Assembly: GCA_963750895.1 (NCBI GenBank)
Contig: CAVVSD010000005.1
Span: forward strand, 248,001-312,000
Direction: 5' to 3'
DNA: 64,000 nt
Origin: CAVVSD01 sp963750895
Lineage (GTDB): Bacteria; Actinomycetota; Thermoleophilia; Solirubrobacterales; Solirubrobacteraceae
Each line of letters begins with the position of its first letter. Position 1 is the first letter of the stretch. The notes below the pieces were generated by a model, which saw nothing but the letters and a program-made list of their open reading frames with translations, ran no database searches and was not told the DNA's origin. The translations under genes and the position numbers were made by a program. Below, piece after piece: positions 25,663 through 35,427 of this stretch.

Positions 25663-26472
25663 TCAGGCGAACGTAGCGCAGCCGATCGTCACCGCGGCCT
25701 CGAGGGCGACCGCGCCCCCGGCCGGCGCGACGCGCTCGGCGAACGCCGCGCGCACGCGGGCGCGGGTCGCCTCCGGCAGCCCCGCGAGCACGGTCGAGAT
25801 CCGCGCCGTCCCGCCGAGCAGCCCGTCCCACAGCTCGTCGACACCGGCGGCCTCGTGCACGAGCACGAGCGACCTCGCCGCCGTGTCCGTGGCCCCGCAC
25901 GCGCCGAGCAGCGCCTGCATCTCCGCCGGGTCGGCCAGCCGGTAGGGATCGGGGCCGTCGGGCAGGCCGCCGCGGACGGCGACGTCCGCGTCGCGGACCG
26001 CGGCCGTCAGCTCGCCGAGCAGGCGGTTGCGGTCCGGCCGGTCCCACACCGCGACCGCCATGCGCCCTCCCGGCGCGAGGACCCGCGCGGCCTCGGCGAT
26101 CGCGGTCTCCACCGAGGGGAGGTGGTTGAGGACGAACCCGCCGACGAGCGCATCGAACGCGTCGTCGGGGAACGGCAGCGCCTCCGCGTCGGCCTCGAGC
26201 AGCTCGAGGCCCGGATGACGCTCCCTGCCGAGCGCGAGCATCCCCGCCGCGAGGTCGACGCCGACCGCCCGCGCGCCCCGGGCGGCGGCCGCCGCGGTGA
26301 TCGTGCCCGGCCCGCACCCGAGGTCCAGCAGCCGCGTCCCCGGCCCGGCGGCGACGGCGTCGAGGAGCTCCTCGCCCACGCGCGCGGTGACCGCGCCGAT
26401 CACGAGGTCGTACGTGCTCGCCCGGTCGTGCCACGCGCCGGTCTCGAACTCCTTGAACGCGTCGCCGGTCAC
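25663..26472 (-). CDS. Class I SAM-dependent methyltransferase (UbiE-like)
   Basis: 269 residues starting with GTG at 26472, overlapping the FetB stop (GTGA). Motif I is TRLLDLGCGPGTITAAAAA, strand 2 AVGVDLAAGMLALGRERHPG, motif II region EADAEALPFPDDAFDALVGG and motif III ARVLAPGGRMAVAVWDRPD. This is the Methyltransf_11/UbiE group acting on small molecules. It lies between the FetB permease and the diiron protein with no gaps, so all are probably co-expressed. Substrate unknown. Confidence 0.87.
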   Translation of the reverse strand: MTGDAFKEFETGAWHDRASTYDLVIGAVTARVGEELLDAVAAGPGTRLLDLGCGPGTITAAAAARGARAVGVDLAAGMLALGRERHPGLELLEADAEALPFPDDAFDALVGGFVLNHLPSVETAIAEAARVLAPGGRMAVAVWDRPDRNRLLGELTAAVRDADVAVRGGLPDGPDPYRLADPAEMQALLGACGATDTAARSLVLVHEAAGVDELWDGLLGGTARISTVLAGLPEATRARVRAAFAERVAPAGGAVALEAAVTIGCATFA

Positions 26473-27217
26473 TTCGGGATCTCCACGCGCTCGCCCGGTG
26501 CGACGACGGCCGCCAGCAGCAGCCGGCCGATGATGAGCGCGCTGAACAGCTCGACCGCGAGCAGCGCGAGCAGGATGAGCAGCTGCACGCGCGCCGCCGA
26601 GGCGGGCGACGCGCCGCCCAGCACGAGGCCCACGAAGGTCCCCGGCAGCGTGACGAGCCCGACGCTGCGCGTCTGGTCGATCGCGGGCACCAGCCCTGTC
26701 GTGATCGCGCGCCGCAGGACCGGCCGCAGCGCCGTGTGGGCGTCGTCGCCGAGGCTCAGGCGCGCCTCGATCTCCCCCTCGTCGTCCTCGAGTCCCTCCA
26801 CGAGGCGGCGCCCCGTGATCGTCGCGGCCGTCATCGCGCCCCCGATGAGGATGCCCGCGGCCGGGACGGCCGCCTGCGGCGTCGCGTCGAACGCGCCGAT
26901 GAGCAGGAGGAACCCGACGGCGGCCAGCGCGGGGACGCCGATCGCGACGGCGACGCGACGGCGGGCACCGGGCACGACGCGCAGTCGCCCGCCGGACGTC
27001 AGGGCGGCGGTCAGCAGCATGGCGGCGACGAACGCGAACGCGAGCACCTCGACGTGGAAGACCAGGGCGATGATCGCGCCGACGGCCGTGAGCTGGACGG
27101 CGGCCCGCAAGGCCGCCCAGGCCAGCTCGCGCGTGAGTCCGAGCCGCAGCACCCAGGCGGCGGCGACGGCGAGGAGCGCGAACCCGGCCGCGGCGACGAC
27201 CTGCAGCGCCTCCTGGC

Positions 27218-27221
<4 letters not shown>
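26469..27221 (-). CDS. fetB: FetB-type ABC transporter permease
   Basis: 250 residues with about seven hydrophobic segments (YbbM/UPF0014 family). AWAALRAAVQLTAVGAIIAL, GAMTAATITGRRLVEGLEDD and DQTRSVGLVTLPGTFVGLVL are family-typical blocks. With FetA it forms an exporter linked in E. coli to iron homeostasis and peroxide resistance. Its ATG overlaps the FetA stop by 4 bases (ATGA). Confidence 0.88.
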
Positions 27222-27877
<656 letters not shown>

Positions 27878-28946
27878 AGCCGGGTCGGGAAGCGCACCGT
27901 GCGCGGTGCCTCGGGGCTCGGCTCGAGCAGCAGGCGCATCGCCGACTCGCCCATCTCCGCCATCGGCACGTGCACGGTGGAGAGCGCGGGCGTGACCTCG
28001 CGGGCCAGCACGATGTCCTCGAAGCCGACGACCGACATGCGGCCCGGGACGTCGATGCCCCGCTCCCGCAGCAGGCCCATCGCCCCGATCGCCATGGCGT
28101 CGTTCACGCAGAAGACCGCGGTGATCTCCGGCGCCCGGTCCAGGAGCTCGGCCATGGCATGGGCGCCGCCCTCGCGCAGGTAGTTGCCGCGGACGATGCG
28201 CCTGGGCGAGATCGGGTGCCCGGCGTCCTCGTAGACGTCGGTGAAGGGGTCCGTCCGGTCGATCGTCACCGTCGCCGTCTCGGTGCCGGAGATGATCCCG
28301 ACCTGGCGGTGGCCGAGCTCGAGGAGGGCGGTCGCCGCCGCCCGCGCGCCGCCGACGTTGTCGGGCCGGACGGCGTCGCCCTCGATGTCGTGCCGGCCGA
28401 TGAGCGACACGCGGCCGCCCGCTCCGCGGAAGCCGCTGATCTGCGCCCGCATGCGCGCCGTGTGTGCGGCGTCGGTGGTGCCGGTGCCCGTCAGGATGAG
28501 CGCGCCGACGCGCTGCGAGCGCAGCAGCGCGATGTAGCTCACCTCGTCGCGCCGGTCGGCGCCGGTGTTGCCGAGCGTGACGAGGCGCCCCGTCTCCTTC
28601 GCGACGCTGAAGATCCCGGTGAAGACCTCGACGAAGTACGGGTTGTTCATGTCCAGCGTCAGGACGCCGACGGTGTGGGTCTCGACCCGCATGAGCGCCT
28701 GGGCGTGCGCGTTCGGGACGTAGTCGAGCTGCTCGGCCGCCGCGAGCACGCGGACCCGCAGGTGCTCGGCGACGCGCCGGTTGTCGCCGTTGAGCACACG
28801 CGACGCCGTCGCGGACGAGACGCCCGCGAGAGCGCCCACGTCGGCGAGGGTCGCCGGGCGCGGTCTGCGCTGGTGGTTGTCGGTCGGTCCGTCGGTCACC
28901 CGGTTGCCGCGGGCTCCTCCCCGCGGGGCGAATAGCCTATTCAGCG

Positions 28947-29657
28947 GTGAGCACGGAGAACCCCGAGGCCCCGGCTCCCCCGGAGCCCGCTCGCGAAGGA
29001 CCGCAGCTGCCATGGGAGGGCAAGGCCCGGCGGGTCGACCTCCTGTGCTGGGGCGGCATCACGCTCAGCGGCATCTACGCGCTGGCCCTGCTGCCGCTCG
29101 TGCCCTCGCTCATCGGGACGAATCCGGTGCTGCTCGAGCTGCTGCGCGGATCGACGACGGCGATGGTGTCGGCGGGCGCGTTCGCGCGGGTCGGCGACGC
29201 ATCGCTCGTCCTCGCGCTGCTCGCGCCGTTCCCCATCATGCTGCTCTGGGACCCGCTGTACTGGTGGGCCGGGAAGCTCTGGGGACGCCCGATCATCGAC
29301 ATCTTCGCCGGCAACCGGCCGCGCGCGCAGCGCTGGGTGGACAAGGTCGAGCGCAACGCACCCAAGATCGGTCCGCCCGCGGTCATCTTCGCCTACGTGC
29401 TGCCGATCCCGAGCGCACTCGTCTACGCGGCCGTCGGCTGGACGGGCATGCGCCTGCGGATCTTCATCCTGCTCGACCTCATCGGCACGGCGATGTGGGT
29501 GGGGTTGAACGTCGGCCTCGGCTACATCATCGGCCAGAGCGCGGTCGACGTCGCCAAGGCGATCTCGCGCTACGCCCTCATCCTCACGATCGTGCTCGTC
29601 GTGGTCGTCGTGGTCCTGCAGTTCCGCCGCTCGAGCAGGCCGCCGAATCCGTTGTGA
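28947..29657 (+). CDS. DedA/VTT-domain membrane protein
   Basis: 236 residues from a GTG start. A Pro-rich N-terminus precedes membrane segments at about 30-55, 80-100, 130-150, 155-175 and 200-222. The VTT core is shown by APFPIMLLWDPLYWWAGKLW and GPPAVIFAYVLPIPSALVYA. DedA proteins act in lipid-carrier recycling and membrane homeostasis. The C-terminus ends in a basic tail (QFRRSSRPPNPL). Confidence 0.75.
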   Translation: MSTENPEAPAPPEPAREGPQLPWEGKARRVDLLCWGGITLSGIYALALLPLVPSLIGTNPVLLELLRGSTTAMVSAGAFARVGDASLVLALLAPFPIMLLWDPLYWWAGKLWGRPIIDIFAGNRPRAQRWVDKVERNAPKIGPPAVIFAYVLPIPSALVYAAVGWTGMRLRIFILLDLIGTAMWVGLNVGLGYIIGQSAVDVAKAISRYALILTIVLVVVVVVLQFRRSSRPPNPL

Positions 29658-29686
29658 CGGATCGGCGCCGGCGGCGTAGTGCCCAT

Positions 29687-30187
29687 GTGCAAGCCACCGT
29701 CGCAGAGGCGCCCGCCGGACCGATGTCGTTCGAGGATCTCTACCGGGACACCGTCGACGACCTCTACGCATACGTGGCGACGCTCGTCCGTGACCGCTCC
29801 GCCGCCGAGGAGGTCGTCGCGGCGGCCTTCGAGCGCGCGTATCGCAAGCACGCCTCCTTCGACGCGCGCCGGGGGTCGCAGCGCCAGTGGCTCTTCGGCA
29901 TCGCGCGAAACGCGGCGCTCGACGAGCTGCGGCGCCGCAAGCGGGTCGCGTCGCTGGCCGCCGAGCCGGAGGCCGCGCCCGAGGAGGACGCCGACCCGAT
30001 CCGCCGCGCAACGGTGCGCGCGGCGCTCGCCAGGCTCGACGCGCGCGACCGCGAGCTCGTCGCACTGAAGTTCTTCGCCGGTCTCGACAACGCCGAGATC
30101 GCCGCGGTGCTCGGCATCTCGGCGTCGAACGCCGGCACCCGCGTGCACCGCGCCGTCCACCGTCTCCGGGAGGCATGTGATGCCTGA
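29687..30187 (+). CDS. ECF-type RNA polymerase sigma factor
   Basis: About 166 residues. Region 2 is MSFEDLYRDTVDDLYAYVAT through QRQWLFGIARNAALDELRRR, and region 4 is ALARLDARDRELVALKFFAG with helix-turn-helix LDNAEIAAVLGISASNAGTR and VHRAVHRLREA. The GTG at 29687 and the ATG at 29723 are both possible starts. Its stop overlaps the DUF4349 gene by 8 bases, and that product probably acts as its membrane partner or anti-sigma factor. Confidence 0.85.
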   Translation: MQATVAEAPAGPMSFEDLYRDTVDDLYAYVATLVRDRSAAEEVVAAAFERAYRKHASFDARRGSQRQWLFGIARNAALDELRRRKRVASLAAEPEAAPEEDADPIRRATVRAALARLDARDRELVALKFFAGLDNAEIAAVLGISASNAGTRVHRAVHRLREACDA

Positions 30188-31172
30188 GCCGATCGACCTC
30201 GAGCGCGAGCTGCGCGCGATCGCACCGCGTCCGCGACCGGAGTTCCGGGCGAACCTCGACACGCAGGTGGCACAGGGCTTCCCACGCCCGGCGCGCGGGT
30301 GGCGCCTGCCACGCCTGCAGATCCTCGTCCCGGCCCTCGGCACCGGCCTTGCCGCGGTGCTGGCCGTCGCGGTGGTGCTGGGCACGCGCGGCGGCAGCGA
30401 CGACGCGACGACGAGCTCCCCCGACGTCGCGGTGCAGCGCGAGAGCGCCGCTCCCGCTCCGCAGGCCGACTCCGGCGCGGCCGCCATCGCGCCGGCCCCG
30501 GAGGAGGGGCGCCGCGTCGAGCGCTCCGCGCGCCTGGAGCTCGGCGCCCGCGCCGGGCGCTTCCAGGCGGTCTCCGACGGCGTGGTGCGCACGACGCAGC
30601 GGTTCGGCGGGTTCGTCTCCACGTCGCAGATCGGCCGCGACGCAGGCGGCGGCACCGCGACCTTCACGCTGCGCATCCCGGCCGCGCGCCTGGACGACGC
30701 GATGGCCGAGCTGAGCAGGCTGGGCACCGTCCGCTCGATCGAGGGATCGACCCAGGACCTCACGGGCACCTACGACGCCACGAGCTCGCGGCTCGCGGAC
30801 GCACGGACGCGGCGCAGGGCGATCGTCGCGAAGCTCGCGACCGCGTCGGGCGCCGAGGCCGACCGGCTGCGGACCCGGCTCGCGACCGCGACCGCGGAGG
30901 TCGAGCGCCTCGAGCGCCGGCAGCGCGACCTGCGCGCCCGGACGACCTACGCGACCGTCGACCTGACCGTGATCGGCGCCCGATCGGGCGCCGTGACGCC
31001 GCCGGCCGACGGTCCCTGGACGCCGGCCGACGCCTGGCGCGACGCCCGCCGCGGCCTCGAGGTCGCCGCCGGGATCCTCATCGTGGTCGCGAGCTTCGCG
31101 GTGCCGCTGGCGCTGCTCGCGTGGCTCGCCCTGTGGCTGCGGCGGCGCCGGCGCGACGCCGTGCTCGACTAG
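30180..31172 (+). CDS. DUF4349 membrane protein, putative anti-sigma partner
   Basis: 330 residues. A short cytosolic N-terminus (MPEPIDLERELRAIAPRPRP) resembles anti-sigma leaders, followed by a membrane segment (about 43-63, ILVPALGTGLAAVLAVAVVL). The DUF4349 domain covers about 105-275 (RSARLELGARAGRFQAVSDG, TTQRFGGFVSTSQIG, FTLRIPAARLDDAMAELSRL, GSTQDLTGTYDATSSRLADA). It contains a coiled segment and ends with a second membrane helix and a basic tail. Overlap with the sigma gene argues for coupled translation. The anti-sigma role is inferred from context. Confidence 0.8.
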   Translation: MPEPIDLERELRAIAPRPRPEFRANLDTQVAQGFPRPARGWRLPRLQILVPALGTGLAAVLAVAVVLGTRGGSDDATTSSPDVAVQRESAAPAPQADSGAAAIAPAPEEGRRVERSARLELGARAGRFQAVSDGVVRTTQRFGGFVSTSQIGRDAGGGTATFTLRIPAARLDDAMAELSRLGTVRSIEGSTQDLTGTYDATSSRLADARTRRRAIVAKLATASGAEADRLRTRLATATAEVERLERRQRDLRARTTYATVDLTVIGARSGAVTPPADGPWTPADAWRDARRGLEVAAGILIVVASFAVPLALLAWLALWLRRRRRDAVLD

Positions 31173-31933
31173 ATGTACGCGGTCGTCATGTAGCCGCCGT
31201 CGATCGGCAGGGCGACGCCGGTGATGAACGAGGCCTTGTCGGAGAGCAGGAACGCGACGGCCGCGCCGACCTCCTCCGGCTCGCCGGGGCGCTTGATCGC
31301 CTGCGGGGCGATGAGCGCCTCGACGAAGTCGGGCGGCGAGATGTCCATGAGCGGCGTGCGGATGGCGTTCGGGCAGACGCAGTTGACCCTGACGCCCTGC
31401 TCCCCGTACTCCATCGCGGTGTTCTTCGTCAGCCCGACGATGCCGTGCTTGCTGGCCGTGTAGACCCCGATGTCGCGCACGCCGGTCAGCCCGGCGACCG
31501 ACGCCATGTTCACGATCGAGCCGCCGCCCTGCTCGGCCATCTGGCGGACCTGCGGGCGCATCCCGAGGAAGATGCCCTTGAGGTTGATGTCCAGGACGCG
31601 CGAGTACTCCTGGTCGGTGACCTCGGTGAGCGGCTTGTGGACGGCGACTCCGGCGTTGTTGACCGCGAAGTCCAGCCTGCCGTGCGACCTGACGACGTTG
31701 CCGACGAGGGCGTCCTGCGCCTCGGCGGAGGTCACGTCGCACGCCTGCCACGCGCCCTCCCCGCCTGCCTCCTGGCAGAGCGCGATGGTCTCCTCCGCGC
31801 GCGCCGCCTCGGCGTCGAGGTCCGACACGAGGACGAACGCGCCCTCCCGCGCGAGCTCGACGGCGATGCCGCGCCCGATCCCTCCGGCGGCGCCCGTCAC
31901 GATCCCCGCCTTGCCCTCCAGCAGTCCAGCCAT
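31169..31933 (-). CDS. Short-chain dehydrogenase/reductase
   Basis: 254 residues, classical SDR. TGAAGGIGRGIAVELA is the NAD(P)-binding TGxxxGxG, DFAVNNAGVAVHKP the NNAG motif, SIVNMASVAGLTGVRDIGVY with YTASKHGIVGL the Ser-Tyr-Lys triad and NAIRTPLMDIS the C-terminal loop. SDLD after strand 2 (Asp) favours NAD over NADP. It is convergent with, and overlaps by 4 bases, the DUF4349 gene. Substrate unknown. Confidence 0.88.
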   Translation of the reverse strand: MAGLLEGKAGIVTGAAGGIGRGIAVELAREGAFVLVSDLDAEAARAEETIALCQEAGGEGAWQACDVTSAEAQDALVGNVVRSHGRLDFAVNNAGVAVHKPLTEVTDQEYSRVLDINLKGIFLGMRPQVRQMAEQGGGSIVNMASVAGLTGVRDIGVYTASKHGIVGLTKNTAMEYGEQGVRVNCVCPNAIRTPLMDISPPDFVEALIAPQAIKRPGEPEEVGAAVAFLLSDKASFITGVALPIDGGYMTTAYI

Positions 31934-32004
31934 CGCGCCCTCCAGTCCGTGGTCGTCGGGGGCATGGTAGGAATGCGCGCCCGAACGCGAACAGGAGCAG
32001 GGCA

Positions 32005-32775
32005 ATGGGTCGAGTGGACGGCAAGGTCGTCGTGGTCACAGGAGCGGCGGGTGGCCAGGGGGCCGCGGAGGCCAACGCGCTGACGGCGGAGGGCGCGACG
32101 GTCGTCGCGACCGACGTCAAGGATCCGATCGAGGAGCTCGCGCCGGGCGTGGAGTTCCACCTCCACGACGTGGCGAGCCAGGAGAGCTGGACCGAGCTCG
32201 TCGACGAGGTGCGCGAGGCGCACGGTGTGGTCCACGGCCTCATCAACAACGCCGGCATCACGTGGCGCGAGCGGCTCATGGACGTGACGGTCGAGGACTG
32301 GAACCGCGTCTTCAGCATCAACGTCACCGGCTGCCTGCTCGGCATCCAGGCGATGGTGCCGCTCATGACCGAGGGCGGCTCGATCGTGAACATCTCCTCG
32401 CGCGCCGGCGTGAGCGGCTACCACGCGGTCGCCTACGGCACGAGCAAGTGGGCGGTGCGCGGCCTGAGCCGGACCGCGAGCATGGAGCTCGGCGGGCTCG
32501 GGATCCGCGTCAACTGCGTGCTGCCGGGCTACATCGACACGCCGATGTCCTCGAGCGCCCCGGACTGGTTCCGCGAGTCCTCGCTGCAGGAGATCCCGCT
32601 CGCGAGGCTCGGCACCGTCGACGACATCACGCCGCTGATGGTCTTCCTCATGGCCGACGAGTCCTCCTACATCAGCGGCTCGGAGTTCAACGTCGACGGC
32701 GGTGAGTACGGCCACGCCGGCGTGAAGCGCTACTCGGACCTGGCGCGCCAGGGCGGCCTCGACAAGAAGTGGTGA
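32005..32775 (+). CDS. Short-chain dehydrogenase/reductase
   Basis: 256 residues. TGAAGGQGAAEANAL is the cofactor loop (Gln instead of Ile), VATDVKDP the NAD-selecting Asp, GLINNAGITWRERL the NNAG motif, and SIVNISSRAGVSGYHAVAYGTSKWA contains the Ser and YxxxK. The MGRVDGKVVVVTGAAGGQG start and the overall pattern resemble steroid/terpenoid-alcohol dehydrogenases such as 3-alpha/20-beta-hydroxysteroid dehydrogenase. Divergent to the SDR upstream with 71 bases between them. Confidence 0.88.
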   Translation: MGRVDGKVVVVTGAAGGQGAAEANALTAEGATVVATDVKDPIEELAPGVEFHLHDVASQESWTELVDEVREAHGVVHGLINNAGITWRERLMDVTVEDWNRVFSINVTGCLLGIQAMVPLMTEGGSIVNISSRAGVSGYHAVAYGTSKWAVRGLSRTASMELGGLGIRVNCVLPGYIDTPMSSSAPDWFRESSLQEIPLARLGTVDDITPLMVFLMADESSYISGSEFNVDGGEYGHAGVKRYSDLARQGGLDKKW

Positions 32776-32782
32776 GGCGGTT

Positions 32783-33841
32783 CTAGCGCCGGGCCGACTC
32801 GGCCCGGCTCTCGTCGCGGACCTCGCCCACGATCTCCTCGAGGACGTCCTCGAGCGCGACGACGCCCTGGGTCTCCCCGGCGTCGTCGACCGCCTGGGCC
32901 ATGTGCGCGCCGGAGCGCTGCATGGTCGCGAGGACCGAGCGCAGCGGCGACGTCAGCTTCACCTCGGGCAGCGGGCGGATCCAGCCGCGCGCGATCGGCC
33001 GGTTGCGGTGGACGTCCTTGATCTCCAGCGCGTCCTTCAGGTGCAGGTAGCCGATGAGCGTCCGGTCGTCCTCCTCCCCGCGCACCGGGAAGCGCGAGAA
33101 CCCCGTGCGCGCCGCGGCCGACTCGACCTCGGCCGGGGTCACCGTGACCGGCAGCGTCTCGAGCCGATCGTGCGGCAGCAGGACGGAGCTGGCGTCGCGC
33201 TCCTCGAACGTCAGGGCGCCGACGAGCACGCGCTCCTCGGAGGAGTCCAGCAGGCCCTCGCGGCGCGACTCCGCCACGAGGCCCGCGACCTCGTCGCGCG
33301 TGAAGGCGCTCGCCACCTCGTCGCGCACGGGCACCCCGAAGAGCCGCAGCAGGCCGTTCGCCACCCAGTTCAGGGTCGCGATCGCGGGCCGCAGGATCCG
33401 CACGACGAGCACGAGCGGACCCGCGAGCACGAGTGCCGCGCGCTCCGGTCCGGCGAGCGCGATGTTCTTCGGGACCATCTCGCCGAGCACCACGTGCGCC
33501 AGGCCCACCACGGCGAGCGCGATCACGAAGCCGATCGGGTGCAGGAGGGACTCGGGGATGCCGATCGCGTTGAACGGCGTCTCCAGCAGATGCGCGACCG
33601 CCGGCTCCACGACGGCCAGCAGCAGCAGCGAGCAGATCGTGATGCCCAGCTGCGCGCCGGCGAGCATGAGCGAGATGTTCTCCATGGCGCGCAGCGCGGT
33701 CTTCGCGCGGCGCGAGCCCTCCTGGGCGCGCGGCTCGATCGTGCTGCGCCGCGCGGAGATGAGCGCGAACTCCGCGCCGACGAAGAACGCGTTCAGCGTG
33801 AGCAGCATGAGGCCGATGGCGAGGGCGAGGAAGTCGTTCAT
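32783..33841 (-). CDS. CNNM (DUF21)/CBS-domain membrane protein, hemolysin family
   Basis: 352 residues. The DUF21 transmembrane domain (about 1-190) begins MNDFLALAIGLMLLTLNAFF and has VLGEMVPKNIALAGPERAAL; a CBS pair follows (about 205-340; TGFSRFPVRGEEDDRTLIGY, VVALEDVLEEIVGEV). It lacks the C-terminal CorC_HlyC domain of its upstream neighbour, so it is the short form. The family takes part in magnesium or cobalt efflux. Its ATG overlaps the upstream paralogue's stop (ATGA), so the two form an operon and perhaps a heteromer. Confidence 0.88.
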   Translation of the reverse strand: MNDFLALAIGLMLLTLNAFFVGAEFALISARRSTIEPRAQEGSRRAKTALRAMENISLMLAGAQLGITICSLLLLAVVEPAVAHLLETPFNAIGIPESLLHPIGFVIALAVVGLAHVVLGEMVPKNIALAGPERAALVLAGPLVLVVRILRPAIATLNWVANGLLRLFGVPVRDEVASAFTRDEVAGLVAESRREGLLDSSEERVLVGALTFEERDASSVLLPHDRLETLPVTVTPAEVESAAARTGFSRFPVRGEEDDRTLIGYLHLKDALEIKDVHRNRPIARGWIRPLPEVKLTSPLRSVLATMQRSGAHMAQAVDDAGETQGVVALEDVLEEIVGEVRDESRAESARR

Positions 33842-35196
33842 TCGTCGTCGTCGTCGTCGTCGTGCTCCGGCGGGCCGACCTCCATCCGCAGGCGATCGAC
33901 GCGCAGCGCATCCATGCCCCGCACCTCCAGGCGGATGTGCCTGCGCGCGCCCTCGTCGTCGCGGGCCTCGAACTCGACGGCGTCACCGACGCGCGGGACG
34001 CGGCCGAGCCGCTCGGTCACGAGGCCGGCGAGCGTCTCGTAGTCGCCCTCCTCGGACTCGGGCACCAGGACGTGCGTCGTGTCGGCGATCTCGTCGGGGC
34101 GCAGCAGGCCCGACAGCAGCCAGCGGCCCTCGCCCTCGGGCGCGATCGCCTCGTCGCGGCGGTCGTGCTCGTCGCGGACCTCGCCGACGATCTCCTCGAC
34201 GACGTCCTCGAGCGTGACGACGCCGTCGATGCCGCCGAACTCGTCCACGACGACCGCCATCTGCAGCCCGCCCTCGCGCAGCGTCTCCAGCAGCGGGTCG
34301 AGCTCGACGGAGGACGGCACGACGATCGGCGGGACCATCACCTCGGAGACCGGGACGTCCGCGCGGTCCTCCGGCGGCACCCGCACCGCGTGCTTGACGT
34401 GGACGATGCCCGCGATCTCGTCGGCGCCCTCGCCGAGGACCGGGAAACGCGAGAAGCCCGTCGACCGGGCCTCCTCGATGACCTTGATGATCGGGTCGGT
34501 GTCGCGCAGCGCGACCATCCGCGTGCGCGGCGTCATGACGTCGTCGGCGCGCCGGTCGCCGAACGCGATCGAACGTTGCAGCAGCGTCGCGGTGTCCGGT
34601 GCGAGCGTGCCCTGCTGCGCCGAGCGGGCGACGAGCGACGTCAGCTCCTCGGGCGAGCGCGCGGACGCGAGCTCCTCCTGGGGCTCGATGCCGAGGCGGT
34701 GCAGCACGGCGTTGGCCGAGGCGTTGAAGAGGGAGATGACCGGCCGGAACAGGCGCGTGAAGCCGCGCATGAACCCCTGGACGAGCTTCGCGGTGCCCAG
34801 CGGCAGGGCGATCGCCAGGTTCTTGGGCACGAGCTCGCCGAGGACCATCGTGAACGCCGTCGCGAGGATCAGCCCGATGGCCACCGAGATGCCCGACACC
34901 GCGCCCGAGGGCACGCCGAGGTCCTCGAGCGGGCCGTCGATGAGCTCCGCGATCGCCGGCTCGGCCATGAAGCCGATGAGCAGGTTCGTCAGCGTGATGC
35001 CCAGCTGGGCGCCCGAGAGCTGCGTGGAGAGGCTGTGGAGCGCGTCCTGGACGCCACGCGCGCCCGCGTCGCCCTCCTCGACTGCGCGCTCGACCGTCGA
35101 GCGGTCGACGGTGACGAACGAGAACTCCGCTGCGACGAACGCCCCGCACGCGAGCACGAGCCCGAGCGACACGATCAGGAGGAGCACCTCGGTCAC
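33838..35196 (-). CDS. CNNM (DUF21)/CBS/CorC_HlyC-domain membrane protein, hemolysin family
   Basis: 452 residues: DUF21 membrane domain (AEFSFVTVDRSTVERAVEEG, VLGELVPKNLAIALPLGTAK), a CBS pair (STGFSRFPVLGEGADEIAGI, MAVVVDEFGGIDGVVTLEDV) and the CorC_HlyC domain at the end (LSGLLRPDEIADTTHVLVPE, GDAVEFEARDDEGARRHIRL), closing with a run of Asp residues. Predicted magnesium/divalent-cation transporter or efflux protein. It precedes the shorter paralogue with a 4-base overlap. Confidence 0.9.
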   Translation of the reverse strand: MTEVLLLIVSLGLVLACGAFVAAEFSFVTVDRSTVERAVEEGDAGARGVQDALHSLSTQLSGAQLGITLTNLLIGFMAEPAIAELIDGPLEDLGVPSGAVSGISVAIGLILATAFTMVLGELVPKNLAIALPLGTAKLVQGFMRGFTRLFRPVISLFNASANAVLHRLGIEPQEELASARSPEELTSLVARSAQQGTLAPDTATLLQRSIAFGDRRADDVMTPRTRMVALRDTDPIIKVIEEARSTGFSRFPVLGEGADEIAGIVHVKHAVRVPPEDRADVPVSEVMVPPIVVPSSVELDPLLETLREGGLQMAVVVDEFGGIDGVVTLEDVVEEIVGEVRDEHDRRDEAIAPEGEGRWLLSGLLRPDEIADTTHVLVPESEEGDYETLAGLVTERLGRVPRVGDAVEFEARDDEGARRHIRLEVRGMDALRVDRLRMEVGPPEHDDDDDDE

Positions 35197-35243
35197 CGGG
35201 CGGCCCTCATCCCGACCGTTCCGACCCGAGGTGCGTGGGGACT

Positions 35244-35300
35244 GCTACTTGGAGGCTCGTCGCGGTCGCCGTCGGGCATCGAGAGGCTCACACAAGTAGC
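35244..35300. promoter_or_regulatory. Inverted repeat in the gap between the CNNM operon and the calcium-binding repeat gene
   Basis: GCTACTTG at 35244-35251 and CAAGTAGC at 35293-35300 form an 8-bp inverted repeat about 41 bases apart, with GGGGA/TCCCC further out. The gap (35197-35427) has no gene. It may be a binding site or a leader structure for the divergent genes; no riboswitch class was matched. Confidence 0.35.
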
Positions 35301-35427
35301 ACACGTTCCCCCTGGGCCGGTCAGCAGGACGACGATCGGCCGATCGGGGGAGGGCGCTCTGGGCCGACCGGCCAGACTTTCCCGAACTCCCTCAAGCGAG
35401 GCGCCACGGGGCCGATCCGGGTGAGAG

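Noticed and set aside
29013..29013. Upstream start for the LacI-type regulator
   Set aside because: It would add about 38 non-family residues and overlap the divergent DedA-like gene; the GTG at 28899 sits just before the helix-turn-helix.
28941..32393. A 1150-residue minus-strand frame
   Set aside because: Antisense to the DedA, sigma-factor, DUF4349 and SDR genes, with no protein-like composition.
35197..35427. c-di-AMP (ydaO) riboswitch
   Set aside because: The conserved ydaO blocks could not be found, so only an inverted repeat is reported.
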